Below are positions 1 to 7,854 of a stretch of DNA of 64,000 nt, piece by piece; the stretch's first letter is position 1, and the number at the start of each line of letters is the position of its first letter. The notes under the pieces were generated by a model. The model saw only the letters and a list, made by a program, of their open reading frames with translations. It was not told where the DNA came from and ran no database searches. The stretch covers positions 1,550,001-1,614,000 of the forward strand of contig OZ244903.1 of the NCBI GenBank assembly GCA_965221625.1. The letters run 5' to 3'. The translations under genes and the position numbers were made by a program. The DNA is from Bin127 sp965221625. GTDB lineage: Bacteria; Chloroflexota; Dehalococcoidia; Lucifugimonadales; Lucifugimonadaceae.

Positions 1-31
1 GGAGGGGTGGTGACGCACTGTAACGCGTCAT

Positions 32-2131
32 GTGTGGGACAGCGAATCCGTTGAAGGAAACTCGAACGGCATGATCAACAGACTCAGGTTGCGGTTTTTT
101 GCCATTGCATCGCTTTTGAACTCGCTGTCTAGTGCTGAAGCCATCGAGCGGTTGAAGCAAGTGTGGAACTCCGTCAAGAGTCCGCCGGCAAAGACGTCTC
201 AGTTGAAGGGATACAGGCTGCTTCTGGAGACGATGCTGTTCTGGCAGCTTGAAATCATCGCAGAAGAACCTGAGGTGCTGCGGCTGCAACAAGGCGGAGG
301 TCTCCGCCGTTGGAATCGAGACAGAGAACGGAGTTCGGCTACGCGCTTCAAGACCTACATGTCTGAAAATTCTTCAGACTCGGCTTTCGTGGCGCATCAC
401 ATTAACGAACTGCTTTTGAAGTTGGTCAGATCCGGCAACTGTTGGCCAAAATTTGAGGATGCCATTTCGGACTTGCGCACCTACACCGATTCATTACTGG
501 ATTTGATCGACTACTGCGAGGCAGAACCACTGAGGAGAGATTGGTGTAAACCAGTTCCCGACACACCGGATCTGGTGCGAATGGTGGGAACCGAGACGTT
601 GTATGACATATTTCATGATTGCGCATTCAAATGGGACGATCTTTGGGACTACGCACATACCGATGCCAACGAACGCGTCGGCAATAGGTCGCCGATCTCG
701 CACCCGGTTTTCGAGTTGGAAACCTCCAAGGATCTTATCCAAACCGTTCCTGTCAACGTACGGCCTGTGAACGAGAATCTTGCCTCCGGAATCGATACGG
801 CGTTAGAAATCTGCTTAGGATTCCCTTCGCAATCGCGACCTGCCTCTCCCGACGGTTCATCCAGATGGGCAGTCCTGCTTGACGAAACCTGCCAACAGTT
901 TCAACCACGCAATTGGCCGATCGTCAACTTCGGACTGTCGACAGGCAACGATTTCCCGGTCGAAACTGTTAGGAACTTTAAGCCATATGAAACCGACGGA
1001 GCTTCAACGAGTGGGAAGCTTCTACCCAAAGAATTGCTGCAGATTCGCCTTGGCGACAACGCATCCCTCGCGACACGTTCCTACTCATACGATGATCCGT
1101 ATTTCGAAGCACTCGTTCGAGGTCGGGTTGGCATGTTGCCAAAATCTGAACGCGTGGAGATCCTAAAGATCGTGCACCATGCGAGTTCTAGTGAACCAAA
1201 CGCTACAGAGGGCCCTTGCCCTGAAATCCCGGATGGGAATCAATGGATTTCGTTAGCTGTCCGGGTTGGGCGTGATTGGCATATTGTCCACAACGTCGAT
1301 TGCGTTGGTCGTCGGAAGTCAACCGTTTGGGGGGTCTTGGACGAGCTGTGTGATCGCGTTGCGATAGAGAAGATTGGAGTGGTCGAAACAAGCGAGCTGC
1401 TTGGACTGTGTGATCTCAATCTTCAATTGGTCAACAATCAATTGAAAGCGGAGAAATCACGTAACGCTCGGCTGCGCGGATGCATTCCCGAGTTGTTGGC
1501 GGGAATGCTGCTAACGTATCAAGGGTTTCATCCCGTGAAGGTCAACGTCAAGTTGGCGAATCTTGGAAAGCTCAGGGACGTCGAGTTTGACGCCGTTGGA
1601 TACATATCCACTGACGATGGCGGCGAACTCAATGTGGTCGAAGTGAAGCGACAGTCGACGTACCAACAGCAACTGTTGCAAGAGCTGGAGGTTTTCGAGA
1701 AGAAGATGGCTGCCATTCGCACGGATCCCTCGACGGTTCTAGGTGAGTTGGGACTTAACTGTCCGGTCAAACGCATCCGCGGCACATTCATATCAATGGC
1801 CAGATTTGCACCCGGAGACGACGAATCTCGCGCCGACGAACTTTTACCAGATTGGCGCAGCATCACGCACAATCGGGTGCCGGAGTTAACTGAGTTCATC
1901 GACCAACTAGACGCTATTGAATTCTGGAATCGCGATCGATTCGAATGTGAATTGGAAAAGGCTGGTCTTCCCAACCTCCCGGTCGGTTTACTTGATGACG
2001 CTGAGTATGCCTGGGACTACCGAGAGCCCGAAACCGTCGATGCGTTCATGCGTTCGGGCTACCTCTCCCGTGCCGCGGAACTTGCGGCATCGAAAGGGAA
2101 CCACGCGGAGTCCATAAACTGCAAAGATTGA
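32..2131 (+). CDS. Unassigned protein with C-terminal PD-(D/E)XK-like nuclease domain
   Basis: A 699-residue protein from a GTG start; an in-frame stop at 11-13 shows the gene is complete. ATG at 71 is an alternative start. I do not recognise the first 480 residues. They are soluble, with no signal peptide or membrane segment, and rich in Trp, Asp and Arg. Near residues 490-600 the protein resembles a PD-(D/E)XK fold: a hydrophobic helix, then E518/D520 in 'VEFDAVGY', a short turn, and E537-V-K539 in 'LNVVEVKRQ', followed by a Gln-rich helix. The D-x(16)-E-x-K spacing fits restriction-type or recombination-type nucleases, and the VEVK strand also fits DUF-type card/restriction-like modules. 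Partner and substrate are unknown. The gene stands alone, with a HAD phosphatase 111 bases downstream on the same strand. The nuclease assignment is inference from one motif. Confidence 0.6.
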   Translation: MWDSESVEGNSNGMINRLRLRFFAIASLLNSLSSAEAIERLKQVWNSVKSPPAKTSQLKGYRLLLETMLFWQLEIIAEEPEVLRLQQGGGLRRWNRDRERSSATRFKTYMSENSSDSAFVAHHINELLLKLVRSGNCWPKFEDAISDLRTYTDSLLDLIDYCEAEPLRRDWCKPVPDTPDLVRMVGTETLYDIFHDCAFKWDDLWDYAHTDANERVGNRSPISHPVFELETSKDLIQTVPVNVRPVNENLASGIDTALEICLGFPSQSRPASPDGSSRWAVLLDETCQQFQPRNWPIVNFGLSTGNDFPVETVRNFKPYETDGASTSGKLLPKELLQIRLGDNASLATRSYSYDDPYFEALVRGRVGMLPKSERVEILKIVHHASSSEPNATEGPCPEIPDGNQWISLAVRVGRDWHIVHNVDCVGRRKSTVWGVLDELCDRVAIEKIGVVETSELLGLCDLNLQLVNNQLKAEKSRNARLRGCIPELLAGMLLTYQGFHPVKVNVKLANLGKLRDVEFDAVGYISTDDGGELNVVEVKRQSTYQQQLLQELEVFEKKMAAIRTDPSTVLGELGLNCPVKRIRGTFISMARFAPGDDESRADELLPDWRSITHNRVPELTEFIDQLDAIEFWNRDRFECELEKAGLPNLPVGLLDDAEYAWDYREPETVDAFMRSGYLSRAAELAASKGNHAESINCKD

Positions 2132-2242
2132 GTTGATGCCACCCATTGGGTGTGAACCATCGTCGCCCCCTCCGCACACTGTTGATTGAAACACGTACAG
2201 GATCGATGCTAGTCTCACGCTTTGCCGAGTTGATTCCTTGAT

Positions 2243-3112
2243 ATGAAACCTCTCCCTTCCGTCATCTCGCTCGATTTTCTGATTGATGAGTACGACGCGA
2301 TTGCGTTTGATTCGTATGGGGTGTTGGTGGATGGCGTTGATCCTTTGCCGGGCGCGATTGAGTTCACTAATCGGTTGACGGACGCTGGCATGACTTGGGT
2401 TTTGGCGACGAATGATGCTTCCCGGTTGAATCCGCAACGACTTGACGTGATGTCGAAGCAAGGCTTCCCGATGCGCGAGGATCAGATCATCTCGGCTGGA
2501 TCGTTGTTGAAGCGTTACTTTGAAGGGCTTGGCATTACGGGTCAGCAATGCATCGCTACGGGGAGCGGGGACGCCGTCGAGTTCGTGAGGATTGCTGGTT
2601 GCGAACCCGTACCGCTGTCGGCCCAGGATGATGATGCCGCGGCGTTGGCTCTGGCAGGGATCACTGGGTACGACTGGCGCGATGCGACTTCTGAGATATT
2701 GACGCTGATCGTCCGACGCATGGACGCCGGCAAACCATTGCACCTCGTCGTGCCGAACCCTGACGTGCTATATCCGGATGGCCTCGATCGGTTTTCCATC
2801 GGGCCGGGCGGATTGGCGATGATGATTGAGGCGGCGACGATCAGATGCTTCGGAGATGTTGACATCGTCAAGTTCACGAAATTAGGCAAACCTTACGCAC
2901 CGATGTTCGTTGCCATCAAGGAAAGAATCGGCTCAGAAAAGCGCGTTGCCTTCGTCGGGGACCAGCTCCACACCGATATCTTGGGCGCAAACCAAGCAGG
3001 TATCGACTCGGTGCTGGTGGGGACTGGCATCACGCGTTGGGAACGACCTGAAGATCTTCGGCAGGTTGAAGACGCGATGATGCCGAGCTTCTTGCTGCCT
3101 TCGATGTCTTGA
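2243..3112 (+). CDS. HAD-superfamily class IIA hydrolase (NagD/TIGR01459-like)
   Basis: A 289-residue cytosolic HAD phosphatase. Motif I is 'FDSYGVLVDG', with the nucleophile at D23. The usual second Asp (+2) is replaced by Tyr25, as TIGR01459-type members have Trp there. Motif II is Thr in 'LATNDAS', motif III is the Lys of 'FTKLGKPY', and motif IV is G239-D240-x4-D245. Length and the C2-type cap between motifs II and III fit the NagD/phosphoglycolate phosphatase-like class IIA. The substrate cannot be read from sequence. A sugar phosphate or phosphoglycolate would suit the glyoxylate genes elsewhere in the window, but that link is speculative. It starts with ATG and is followed by the promoter of the next gene, so it is probably a single-gene unit. 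Confidence 0.8.
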   Translation: MKPLPSVISLDFLIDEYDAIAFDSYGVLVDGVDPLPGAIEFTNRLTDAGMTWVLATNDASRLNPQRLDVMSKQGFPMREDQIISAGSLLKRYFEGLGITGQQCIATGSGDAVEFVRIAGCEPVPLSAQDDDAAALALAGITGYDWRDATSEILTLIVRRMDAGKPLHLVVPNPDVLYPDGLDRFSIGPGGLAMMIEAATIRCFGDVDIVKFTKLGKPYAPMFVAIKERIGSEKRVAFVGDQLHTDILGANQAGIDSVLVGTGITRWERPEDLRQVEDAMMPSFLLPSMS

Positions 3113-3136
3113 GGCACCGCTGGATACCCGTATAAT
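3109..3136 (+). promoter_or_regulatory. Sigma-70 type promoter for the ThDP enzyme gene
   Basis: TTGAGG at 3109-3114 and a perfect TATAAT at 3131-3136 are separated by 16 bases. The -35 overlaps the stop codon of the HAD gene, and the start would fall near 3143, giving a leader of about 85 bases before the TTG start codon at 3228. Confidence 0.55.
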
Positions 3137-3227
3137 CCACTAAACCGCAGGTTGACTATTTCAGTGGGTGGCGGACGCGCAACCTTTATGTGCGGATCGA
3201 TGACTCACTAATTCGGGAGCGAATATC

Positions 3228-4886
3228 TTGAGCAAGCTTTCTGGTGGCGAGGCACTGGCGAAATCACTGGTGCGAGAGGGCATTGAAGTCATCTTCGGGT
3301 TGCCCGGCGTCCAGATGTACGGACTGGTGACGGGGATACGCGATGAACCAGGTCTGCGGATGATTACGGCGCGGCACGAGTTTGCGACGACGCATATGGC
3401 GGACGGGTACGCGCGGGCGACGGGACGGCCGGCGGTAGCGATGGTGGTGCCGGGGGTAGGGCTCTACAACGCAGGATCGGGCATGGCGACGGCGTATGCG
3501 CGTTCATCACCCGTGTTGCTTCTTGCCGGTGAGGTGCCGAGAGGTCAGATTGGGTTGGGATTGGACGGATTGCACGAAATTCGAGACCAGATCGACCTAA
3601 TGAAACCGATCACGAAGTGGCGCAAATCGATCCGACGTCCGCACGAAGCACCGAGTGCCGTCAACGAGGCTTTCCGCCAGATGCGCTCAGGACGCACACG
3701 TCCGGTGTTCATCGACATGCCGCCTGAAGGTATGGTCGAACGCGAAGAAGTGGAGTTGTTGGAGAGTGCACCCGGCGACCGAGTCGGTGCGTCGGAAGAG
3801 TTGGTTGACGAGGCTACCGACGACATCCTAAACGCAAAGTCAGCGGTCATATTCGCCGGTGGCGGGATTGCGCGTTCTGGCGCATTCGACGAGTTGGTCG
3901 AGTTGACGGAGCTGACTGGCATTCCGGTTGTCAACTCTGCGGGCGGCAAAGGCGTTATTCCCCATTCGCACCCCAACAGTTTGGGATCGTGGGTTGGTGC
4001 GGCAGGTCCGATTAAGGACATGATTGACAGCGCGGAGGTAATCGTGGCAATTGGCACGCGTTTCACGCCGCGCAATCCGGCTGGTAGCGCTTCGAAGGTG
4101 GTCCACATCGATCCGGACGAGCAAATTCTGAATCGTCCGCACCCGAACAAGCTGAAGCTGCAGGGCGACGCCAAATTGACGCTTGATGCTTTGAATTCAG
4201 CATTGAAAGCGAAGGGCATCGATCCAAAGGCGATGGCCGCTCGGCACAAGTTCGATAAGACGGAGTTGGAGGCCATCCGGCAAAAGGATCGAAGCGAGGA
4301 TGCCGCGTATCCTTGGTTGAAGGCTATTGAGGAGGCGTACCCGGATGACGCCACCGGCATTTGGGGGATGACGCAACTCGGTTACTACTCGCGCCAACAC
4401 TTCGAAGTCGAACGCCCTTGGTCCTACATCGATTCAGGCTACATGGGGACTTTGGGATATGCGTATCCGACGTCATTGGGCGCAAAAGTAGGTGTACCTG
4501 ACCGTCCGGTGGTCTGCATCGTCGGCGATGGCGGGTTCATGTACTCGTCCGGCGAGCTGTCAACTGCGGTGAAGTATGGCATTAACGTGGTTGCCGTGGT
4601 GTTTAACGATGGGGCGTACGGCAATGTTGCCCGTGACTTGGATCAAGACTTCGGTGGCACCTACGAAGCGGACTTGGTGAATCCTGACTTCGTCGCGTTG
4701 GCGGAATCGTACGGTGCGGCCGGCTTCAGGGCAACCAATCCCGAAGAGCTGACGATAGCGATCAAAGATGCGATCGATGCCGATTCGCCAAGCATCGTCG
4801 ATGTCAAGATTGATCGTCTGCCTCGCCCTAAAGCTTGGTCGGCACGCGCGCCTTGGACGAAGCCTCAAGAGGGCCTTCTCGACTAG
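3228..4886 (+). CDS. Thiamine diphosphate-dependent enzyme, acetolactate synthase large-subunit family
   Basis: A 552-residue protein with the three-domain layout of the ThDP decarboxylase/acetolactate synthase family: PYR domain (1-170) with catalytic Glu51 in 'ARHEFATTHMADG', a central domain (about 190-330) with 'FAGGGIARSG', and the ThDP-binding domain with G433-D434-G435 and N460. Family members condense or cleave 2-keto acids (acetolactate, sulfopyruvate, oxalyl-CoA, benzoylformate), and sequence alone does not pick one. No ilvN small subunit is nearby, so a catabolic role is as likely as valine synthesis. The start is TTG with 'GGGAG' about 8 bases upstream. A strong promoter precedes it and a terminator follows, making it a monocistronic unit. 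Confidence 0.85.
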   Translation: MSKLSGGEALAKSLVREGIEVIFGLPGVQMYGLVTGIRDEPGLRMITARHEFATTHMADGYARATGRPAVAMVVPGVGLYNAGSGMATAYARSSPVLLLAGEVPRGQIGLGLDGLHEIRDQIDLMKPITKWRKSIRRPHEAPSAVNEAFRQMRSGRTRPVFIDMPPEGMVEREEVELLESAPGDRVGASEELVDEATDDILNAKSAVIFAGGGIARSGAFDELVELTELTGIPVVNSAGGKGVIPHSHPNSLGSWVGAAGPIKDMIDSAEVIVAIGTRFTPRNPAGSASKVVHIDPDEQILNRPHPNKLKLQGDAKLTLDALNSALKAKGIDPKAMAARHKFDKTELEAIRQKDRSEDAAYPWLKAIEEAYPDDATGIWGMTQLGYYSRQHFEVERPWSYIDSGYMGTLGYAYPTSLGAKVGVPDRPVVCIVGDGGFMYSSGELSTAVKYGINVVAVVFNDGAYGNVARDLDQDFGGTYEADLVNPDFVALAESYGAAGFRATNPEELTIAIKDAIDADSPSIVDVKIDRLPRPKAWSARAPWTKPQEGLLD

Positions 4887-4891
4887 TCATT

Positions 4892-4926
4892 GTTGTTGAC
4901 TCAGTGAGTCCGATACAACGTTTTTT
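4892..4926 (+). terminator. Rho-independent terminator after the ThDP enzyme gene
   Basis: GTTGT (4892-4896) and GACTC (4898-4902) pair with GAGTC (4906-4910) and ACAAC (4915-4919) around an AGT loop, with a small internal loop. Six T (4921-4926) follow, one base after the stem. It begins five bases after the TAG stop. Confidence 0.75.
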
Positions 4927-5045
4927 GACTAGGCCATTGCATTCTTCCAATTCGGCGCGCCAACTTCTCTTGCAATCTCTTGGATCATCTCGTTAGCATC
5001 TGTAGCGTTAGATGAGAATCTGCCGTTCATTGATGGGAGGTGTCC

Positions 5046-5312
5046 ATGACGCTCTGGTCCAAGACAGGATGTCCGAAGTGCGGGGTGGGCAAGTTGCGCT
5101 TGCAGATGGACGCATACAGCACCTACCTCGCATGCATCTCGTGCGGTGCCCGAATCCCGGCACAGTGCCCACACTGCAAGACGCCGAGCATCGCGATCGA
5201 TCACTACAGTGAAGTGCCGACGGTTCTCTGCCGCTCCTGTGAGTGCGCGAACGGCGCGCTGGCGTCGGCGGTGTGTCAAGCGGTAGCTGTCAACGCCGCA
5301 GTGGCCGGTTAG
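5046..5312 (+). CDS. Small zinc-ribbon protein with four CxxC knuckles
   Basis: An 88-residue protein. ATG at 5046 is chosen because 'GGGAGG' ends at 5040; GTG at 5040 would overlap that site. Four CxxC pairs (C9/C12, C30/C33, C41/C44, C62/C65, plus C67) suggest two zinc ribbons in series, the first like a topoisomerase or reverse-gyrase zinc finger ('CPKCGVGKL'). The C-terminal 20 residues are Ala/Val-rich. Its function is unknown; nucleic-acid or protein binding is typical of such miniproteins. It faces the histidine phosphatase gene tail to tail, 10 bases away. Confidence 0.65.
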   Translation: MTLWSKTGCPKCGVGKLRLQMDAYSTYLACISCGARIPAQCPHCKTPSIAIDHYSEVPTVLCRSCECANGALASAVCQAVAVNAAVAG

Positions 5313-5322
5313 TACCCAACAA

Positions 5323-5922
5323 TCATGTCAACTTCGGCAGGTGGTCGGTCTGCCAACCGTTCCAAGACGACCATATGCCTTCGCCGTTGCGGGTGGCGAC
5401 GGAGTACGAACAGTTGGGCATGCGCGGGCGAACGCGATAGTCAAACTCCTCGCCAGCCAGGTGATCGATAATCGCTCCGATAGTGCCGCCATGGAGGAAC
5501 GCGACGACGTTCTCCGCTTGTCGTTCCTCGGCGTCTTCCAGCAACTCCGCAAAGCCTTTTTGGACGCGTTTCGCAAATCGCGGAGCGTCCTCGCCGCCGA
5601 ACATTGAGTAGTCCATCTCGCCGTAGTGGTTGATGATGCGTTGCTTGAACTCGACTGGCGCGTTGGTTAGATCGCCTACTTCGATCTCGTTGAGTGCGGA
5701 GATGCTTGCGAACTTGCTGCCAGTCAGATTGGCGAACGTCGCGGCAGTCTCGACTGCTCGCGGCAACGAACTTGAATAGCAAGCATCGAAATCGTGCTGC
5801 GCCAGTACCTCGGCGACCGCTCTGGCTTGTTCTCTGCCCAACTCGGTCAAGCCGTGATGTGGGAGGTATAGACCGTCTTCACCGACGATCGTTTCACCAT
5901 GTCTGACAAGCCAAAGTTGCAT
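5323..5922 (-). CDS. Histidine phosphatase family protein (phosphoglycerate mutase-like)
   Basis: A 199-residue enzyme of the branch-1 histidine phosphatase family. The phosphorylated residue is H8 in 'LVRHGET', with the supporting Arg in 'SSSLPRAVETA', the acid Glu in 'LNEIEVGDL', and the second His H144 in 'FLHGGTIG'. Close relatives are broad phosphatases, alpha-ribazole phosphatases (CobC) or cofactor-dependent mutases. The short length favours a phosphatase. No cobalamin genes are nearby, so CobC is not supported. ATG start, no clear Shine-Dalgarno. It is divergent from the Gfo/Idh/MocA gene, and the palindrome at 6001-6016 lies between them. Confidence 0.85.
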   Translation of the reverse strand: MQLWLVRHGETIVGEDGLYLPHHGLTELGREQARAVAEVLAQHDFDACYSSSLPRAVETAATFANLTGSKFASISALNEIEVGDLTNAPVEFKQRIINHYGEMDYSMFGGEDAPRFAKRVQKGFAELLEDAEERQAENVVAFLHGGTIGAIIDHLAGEEFDYRVRPRMPNCSYSVATRNGEGIWSSWNGWQTDHLPKLT

Positions 5923-6000
5923 CGTTCTTGTCCAACCTCAATCACTCTTCGTTGTGCCAAGACGGGCACGAAGGTTTATTCTGCAACATAAGGGTGTTAT

Positions 6001-6016
6001 CGCAAGTTAACTTGCG
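6001..6016. promoter_or_regulatory. Perfect 16-bp palindrome, probable operator
   Basis: CGCAAGTTAACTTGCG reads identically on both strands. It lies 29 bases before the start of the Gfo/Idh/MocA gene and 79 bases from the divergent histidine phosphatase start. The length, the symmetry without a gap and the position suit a dimeric repressor such as LacI or GntR type. No regulator gene adjoins it. Confidence 0.5.
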
Positions 6017-6044
6017 AACCGTATCGTTAAGCGGGAGTTACGCG

Positions 6045-7112
6045 ATGAGAGCAGACGGAACAGCCCAGTTGGGTTTCATCGGTGCCGGATGGTGGGCTAC
6101 TACGAACCACATGCCGGTGTTTGCCGCGCGGGATGATATCGAGATGACCGCGGTATGTCGATTGGGTGCTGACGAGCTACAGATGGTGAAGGATACCTTC
6201 GACTTCGGGCATGCCACTGAGAGTTTCGAGGAACTTTTGGACGTTGACGGACTTGATGGCGTGGTAGTGGCGACTCCGCATACTCTGCATTACGAACATG
6301 CGATGGCAGCTCTCCAACGCGGACTGCACGTGATGTGCGAGAAACCGTTGACAACGAACGCCGAGCACGCCCGCGCATTGGTTGCCGAGGCTGATCGCCA
6401 GGGAGTGCAACTCTTAATCCCGTACGGTTGGCACTACAAACCGTACATTCAACAGGCCAAGGCTTTGATGGACGACGGTGCAATCGGGGATATCGAGTTC
6501 GTTATGTGCCACATGGCATCGCCGATCCGCAATTTGCTCGAAGGAAAGCGATTCCTGTCCTCCGGCGGTGGTGCTGGAGAAGTGATGTTCGAACCGGGTG
6601 CTGAGACTTGGGCTGACCCAGATATCGCAGGAGGCGGTTACGCGTTGGCGCAGATGTCGCACTCGGCAGGAATGGCGTTTTGGTTGAGCGAACTGAAGGC
6701 GACGTCGGTTTCCGCAATGACGTCAGCACCGACGAGTAAAGTCGAGCTCTATGATGCCTTCACTGTCGCATTTGAGGGCGGTGCCATCGGCAACTTCTCT
6801 GGTGCTGGTGCCTTACCCGAAGACAAGAACTTCCAACTCGACATTCGCATGTTCGGAAGCGAAGGTGCATTCGTTCTGGATGTGGACCGCGCACGTCTGG
6901 AGGTTCAACGCTACGACAGCAAGCACGTCAATGTTGATGTTGAAAGTGATGCCGGCGAGTACTACGGTGGCGGACCACCAGAAAACTTCGCTGACATCGT
7001 GAATGGTAAGGACGTCAATAACTGGGCTCCCGGTTGGGCAGGCATGCGTGCCATCGAGATGATCGACGCAGCATATCGCTCTGCCAAATCGGGTGTAATC
7101 GAGATGGTTTAG
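6045..7112 (+). CDS. Gfo/Idh/MocA family oxidoreductase
   Basis: A 355-residue NAD(P)-dependent sugar or polyol dehydrogenase-type protein. The Rossmann motif is 'LGFIGAGWW' at 9-17, and the family signature E99-K100-P101 is present. The C-terminal half is the Gfo/Idh/MocA alpha/beta domain, with 'GGGYALAQMSHSAG' as the catalytic-His region. I chose ATG 6045, with 'GGGAG' at 6033-6037; the frame is open further upstream to a TTG at 5928, but that would swallow the palindrome and add 39 non-homologous residues. It is followed after four bases by the response regulator, so the three genes may be cotranscribed, although a functional link is not evident. The substrate is unknown. Confidence 0.85.
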   Translation: MRADGTAQLGFIGAGWWATTNHMPVFAARDDIEMTAVCRLGADELQMVKDTFDFGHATESFEELLDVDGLDGVVVATPHTLHYEHAMAALQRGLHVMCEKPLTTNAEHARALVAEADRQGVQLLIPYGWHYKPYIQQAKALMDDGAIGDIEFVMCHMASPIRNLLEGKRFLSSGGGAGEVMFEPGAETWADPDIAGGGYALAQMSHSAGMAFWLSELKATSVSAMTSAPTSKVELYDAFTVAFEGGAIGNFSGAGALPEDKNFQLDIRMFGSEGAFVLDVDRARLEVQRYDSKHVNVDVESDAGEYYGGGPPENFADIVNGKDVNNWAPGWAGMRAIEMIDAAYRSAKSGVIEMV

Positions 7113-7116
7113 ACGC

Positions 7117-7851
7117 ATGGGAGTTGCTACCGGTACCGTGAGCCGCGTCAAGACGGTTTTGATCGTTGAAGACGACGAAGGGATACGCGACGCGATCGAG
7201 TATTGGCTCGAGGCGAGAGGCTATCGAGTCGTTTTGGCGGGTGACGGTGCGACGGCCCTTCAAGAGCGCAGGGCAAACAGGGTAGATCTCATCATCTTGG
7301 ATCTGTCGCTGCCTGTAATCGACGGGCGGCAGGTATGCAAAGCCTTGCGAAGCGACGGTGATACAGTGCCAATCATCATGCTCACGGCATGGCATACCGA
7401 ACGCGACAAGATCGAAGGGTTGAAGAGCGGTGCTGACGACTACATCACAAAACCGTTCGGGATGAAAGAGCTGCTCGCACGAGTCGATGCCCAAATTCGT
7501 CGATTCGACATGCTGACACGGGACGTGGCGGACGCCAGGAGCGAGTCGGCACATGTCATCACAGTAGAAGAATTCGAGATCGATCTCGTAAAGCGCAGAG
7601 TGCTAACAGGCGGATACGATCTGGGGTTGCGCAACAAGGAGTTCGATCTCTTGGTGCATTTGGCCTCTAGTCCTGGGCGCGTTTTCACACGTTCGCAATT
7701 GCTCAAAGCGGTTTGGGACGATGATGGTCCTGGAGGATCGCGCACGATCGACGTCCACATGTCTCTGTTGAGACGAAAGCTTGAGGATGATCCGTCGAAT
7801 CCGCAGAAGTTGCAGACGGTGCGAGGCGTGGGATATCGATTTACTCCTTGA
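7117..7851 (+). CDS. OmpR/PhoB-family response regulator
   Basis: A 244-residue regulator. The receiver domain (12-125) has the acidic pair D19/D20, phospho-acceptor D62 in 'ILDLSLP', T90 and K112. The C-terminal winged helix (about 150-243) ends in 'TVRGVGYRFTP', typical of OmpR-type DNA-binding domains. The sensor kinase gene starts three bases after its stop. The nearby pstSCA genes make a PhoB-like phosphate role likely, but this is inferred from position only. Confidence 0.9.
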   Translation: MGVATGTVSRVKTVLIVEDDEGIRDAIEYWLEARGYRVVLAGDGATALQERRANRVDLIILDLSLPVIDGRQVCKALRSDGDTVPIIMLTAWHTERDKIEGLKSGADDYITKPFGMKELLARVDAQIRRFDMLTRDVADARSESAHVITVEEFEIDLVKRRVLTGGYDLGLRNKEFDLLVHLASSPGRVFTRSQLLKAVWDDDGPGGSRTIDVHMSLLRRKLEDDPSNPQKLQTVRGVGYRFTP

Positions 7852-7854
7852 TCA

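Noticed and set aside
1988..2743. Long open frame of 251 codons on the minus strand
   Set aside because: It opposes the HAD gene and the end of the first gene, both of which have clear family motifs or an extended coding frame. The translation has no family features and is Arg/Ser-rich as shadows are.
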